Source of the DNA: Pseudomonas prosekii
GTDB lineage: Bacteria; Pseudomonadota; Gammaproteobacteria; Pseudomonadales; Pseudomonadaceae
Direction: 5' to 3'
NCBI RefSeq assembly: GCF_900105155.1
Contig: NZ_LT629762.1
Coordinates: forward strand, 4,721,501 to 4,785,500
Length of the DNA: 64,000 nucleotides
The notes beneath the pieces were generated by a model that made no database searches, was not told the origin of the DNA, and saw only the letters and a program-made list of their open reading frames with translations. Numbering within the stretch: the stretch's first letter is position 1; each line of letters opens with the position of its first letter. A program made the position numbers and the translations under genes. Below, one piece after another: positions 61,593 to 64,000 of the stretch.

Positions 61593-64000
61593 TCACTTCC
61601 ACAGCACCTCCAACGCATTCTGCCCGCCGTCGTAGCCAAACTCCTTGATCACCACCGAACAACTGCCACACGGCGGCATGGTGGTGGCGATGCTCACGGA
61701 TTTGATCATGGCGCGCTCCGGGTATTTTTCGCGAATCACGCTGATCAACTTGGCTTCGCTGTCCAGCGAGGTCGGGCGCGCGGTCATCTGCGGGTGATAC
61801 GTCTCGATGTTGTTGATCGTCAGCGGCACCGCCAGCAGCTTGCCTTCGGGTGTCAGATCCAACGCGGTGCGAACCAACGTCTGGCCGGCATCAATGTTGA
61901 AATAAGTGGTGCCGTTAATGGTCATCTGGTCTGAATGAAAGGGCGGCCGGAACAGCGGCAGATAACCGGTCAACCCTTGCGCACCGGACACACTGACGTA
62001 CACCTCGCGGGCGCCGGATGCCGTTACCACTTCGGCATAAGCAATGTTTCTGGCGCGCACGCTACGTAGTCTGTAAGGAAGGGTTTTCTGGAACTCCTGC
62101 ATGACCGCGTTGATTTTCAAGTCGCTGTTGGCCCTCACCTGAATGGTTTCCCTGACAAACAGCGTGTCGAAAATCTCTGCGGTGCGCTGGCGGAAAACCT
62201 CCGGCGCCTCTCTGCTGCGTGACCACGACGTCGCGCCTTCCGGCAGGGTGCTGACGATCATGCGCGTGGAATGGTCGAACAACACCGCTTCGCCCGGGCT
62301 GGTCTGCACCGAGAGCCATTTGAGGGTGTCGGGTGGATTGGCATGGCCGCCGATGGGAATCGCAATCTCGTCCATGGTTTTCAGCGCCCGGTCTACCGCG
62401 TCAACGCCGTGGATACGCGCGACGTTGTTGGCGTTCAGCGAACCGGTGTAGACCTGTTTCAGCTCATCGCGGAGCTCGGCGGACAGTGTTTCGGCTTTCT
62501 TCAGCGTCAACAGTTCATGGGGCATTTGCCCCTTGATGCGCTCGGCGACATAAAAGTCGCCAGCATTCAGGCGAGTGAAAATGTAGTGCCTGGAGCTGTC
62601 GCTGGCCTCGACCACAATCGCCCCGACCCGCAGGTTATCCACCAGCGGCTGACCCGGCACTGGCAAGCTGACCATCACCCGGCCAAACATCGCTTGCTGA
62701 AACTCCAGCGTGGCCTGGAGCGTGGCGTGCCGGGCGATAGTCGAGGCCAGCATTGGTGGGCGATCAGTCGCCGGGGTATAGATGACGTCGCCAAACCACA
62801 GTGCCCAAGCTCTGCTTTCGTCGTAGTCGCCAACCGCCAGCGTCGGTGCCGGGTCACGCGTGACGTAGCGGGTCTCGCAGACGCCTGAATCCGGGGCTCG
62901 ACGCAACTGGCAGGGGTGTCTTTTTAGCCCTTGATCGTCGATCAGGTCGGCGCGATGCAGCTTATCGTCGTCGAGACGGTAGGGCGCTTCGTCGATCAGC
63001 AGCGTGGTCCTGCCATCGACCTCAAGCAGTTCGCGCACACGGACGCTGCTCGGTACATCGACCACGGCGTGGCTGTCGGTCATGTGCAGCGCACTGTAAT
63101 ACGACCGCCCCGGCGACAGCTCGCCGGATTTGGTGGCTAACGTCGGCCCGTAGGGTTTTGACGACAGCGGATCGACCAGTCGGTAGTCGGATTTGCCAGA
63201 AACCGCCAGATTGCGCGCAGGCACGTCGTCAATGCCTTTCACGCGCACCAGTTGATCGCCTTCGGCCCGCGGTTTCCAATGGCCAACGTCGGTAATTTGC
63301 GGATGGCTGCGGACCAGGTCGTAGCGACCTGCGCGCCCCAGCAACTGCAAGAATGTGCGTCGCCCGGCCCGGCTGGTTTTGTTCAAGACATGGCCCAGAC
63401 CGGCCAGCAATGAAACCGGGCCGTCCAGCGGATTGAAATTGTCCGCCAGCGAAATCATCAGTTCCATCGTCAGCAACTTGAACGAGGGCAATGGCGCCCG
63501 GAGTGCCCGCTGGCCGGTGCGGGTAATCAGGCGCACCGAACCGGATGCGTATTTGCCGACCGGCAATACGAACGAGAGTGTGTCGGCGAACAGGCCGAAA
63601 GCGCCCTCGATCCAGCGCGTCTTGTCGTTTGAGGCCAGGTCGTCGAGGCTGCCCCAGAAAGGCACCAGGGACTTCGCCAGTTCGATTGCTTTTTTGTACC
63701 AGTCGGCCTTGCGTTCGGGCTCGGTCTGTCCGTAAGCGGCGTCGCGCAGGGTTTTCGGGTCGATGAATAACAGTTGGGAGGCGATGGCATGACTGATATC
63801 GACGATGCGCGGCGAGGTCAGTGTCTGTGCGACGCGCAGCGGGTTTATTTCGGTGGCCGTGGCGGCGGCGAGCGTTGCGCCTAATGGTTCAATGATTGCC
63901 TGGCAACGCGCGTTGGGCGTGGGAACAGTTCCGGTGGCATGCGCCTGCCAGTCGAAAGGCAGGTCGGTGTGACGGCGAACTTCAACGGAAACATTCAGCG
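61593..64000 (-). CDS. Large toxin-like protein with C-terminal deaminase domain (5' partial)
   Basis: At least 802 residues; the frame stays open to the window edge, so the N-terminus is missing. It has a hydrophobic stretch near LFADTLSFVLPVGKYASGSV, like the NEL-gene protein, and resembles the same DUF6543/dermonecrotic-toxin group. The last 60 residues look like a zinc-dependent nucleic-acid deaminase fold: SLDSEAKLISVI with an acidic Glu in a DxE (rather than HxE) motif, a spacer, then MPPCGSCSVVIKEFGYD with the PCxxC zinc ligands. The protein ends 37 residues after DSE's partner Cys pair region. No immunity gene lies downstream; the convergent exporter ends 30 bases away. Confidence 0.75.
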   Translation of the reverse strand, partial: LNVSVEVRRHTDLPFDWQAHATGTVPTPNARCQAIIEPLGATLAAATATEINPLRVAQTLTSPRIVDISHAIASQLLFIDPKTLRDAAYGQTEPERKADWYKKAIELAKSLVPFWGSLDDLASNDKTRWIEGAFGLFADTLSFVLPVGKYASGSVRLITRTGQRALRAPLPSFKLLTMELMISLADNFNPLDGPVSLLAGLGHVLNKTSRAGRRTFLQLLGRAGRYDLVRSHPQITDVGHWKPRAEGDQLVRVKGIDDVPARNLAVSGKSDYRLVDPLSSKPYGPTLATKSGELSPGRSYYSALHMTDSHAVVDVPSSVRVRELLEVDGRTTLLIDEAPYRLDDDKLHRADLIDDQGLKRHPCQLRRAPDSGVCETRYVTRDPAPTLAVGDYDESRAWALWFGDVIYTPATDRPPMLASTIARHATLQATLEFQQAMFGRVMVSLPVPGQPLVDNLRVGAIVVEASDSSRHYIFTRLNAGDFYVAERIKGQMPHELLTLKKAETLSAELRDELKQVYTGSLNANNVARIHGVDAVDRALKTMDEIAIPIGGHANPPDTLKWLSVQTSPGEAVLFDHSTRMIVSTLPEGATSWSRSREAPEVFRQRTAEIFDTLFVRETIQVRANSDLKINAVMQEFQKTLPYRLRSVRARNIAYAEVVTASGAREVYVSVSGAQGLTGYLPLFRPPFHSDQMTINGTTYFNIDAGQTLVRTALDLTPEGKLLAVPLTINNIETYHPQMTARPTSLDSEAKLISVIREKYPERAMIKSVSIATTMPPCGSCSVVIKEFGYDGGQNALEVLWK

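Overview
The window looks like chromosomal DNA of a Pseudomonas of the fluorescens group. The evidence is the gene content (MoaA paralog, DUF4823/DUF1285 pair, etfBA next to ETF-QO, the NAGGN osmolyte operon, tandem-domain PPK2, MnmC), the high-GC codon use, and about 17 REP-like elements of the families that pepper those genomes. No tRNA, rRNA, CRISPR array, transposase or phage gene was seen.

Region 1 (1-8256): the 3' end of a moaA gene and a DUF4823/DUF1285 pair come first. They are followed by a sugar-oxidation locus: an FCD-type GntR regulator, an SMP-30 lactonase, an SDR sugar dehydrogenase and an AraFGH-type sugar ABC importer. Region 2 (8257-12950): a tandem repeat, then a four-gene cassette (GntR/UTRA regulator, ADP-ribosylglycohydrolase-family enzyme, NCS1 permease, PfkB kinase) that resembles E. 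coli yegTUVW with a different transporter. Region 3 (13225-16533): a DUF3829 lipoprotein, small hypotheticals, an HD hydrolase and a GNAT enzyme. Region 4 (16750-21941): the galactonate operon dgoK-dgoA-dgoD-dgoT followed by an IclR regulator. Regions 1 and 4 together encode D-galactose uptake, oxidation, lactone opening and the De Ley-Doudoroff route to pyruvate plus glyceraldehyde-3-phosphate. The promoters of the SDR gene and of dgoK share the same palindrome, spacing and -35/-10 elements, so one regulator, most likely the IclR, probably controls both.

Region 5 (21957-43447) is mostly housekeeping: an alcohol dehydrogenase with a divergent AraC regulator, ETF-QO divergent from etfBA, periplasmic and lipoprotein genes, a MocR regulator, an LtaS-like membrane enzyme, a CsrA paralog, and the asnO-ngg-M42 operon for the osmoprotectant N-acetylglutaminylglutamine amide. 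Region 6 (43744-48573) is a single 1,609-residue protein with leucine-rich repeats and a C-terminal NEL-type E3 ubiquitin ligase domain, a host-directed toxin or effector. Region 7 (48589-61563): mnmC, a 17-bp minisatellite, pap, a thiolase, an EamA transporter, fumC, a DUF2059 and a BolA-like gene, trhO, a DsbA-family gene and an ABC exporter. Region 8 (61593 to the end): the 3' part of a second large toxin-like protein that ends in what looks like a zinc-dependent deaminase domain, with no immunity gene downstream.

The most unusual content is the pair of large toxin-like proteins (NEL ligase and deaminase), the two-regulator galactose regulon, the yegTUVW-like nucleoside cassette, and the simple repeats that seem to have grown out of REP arms.
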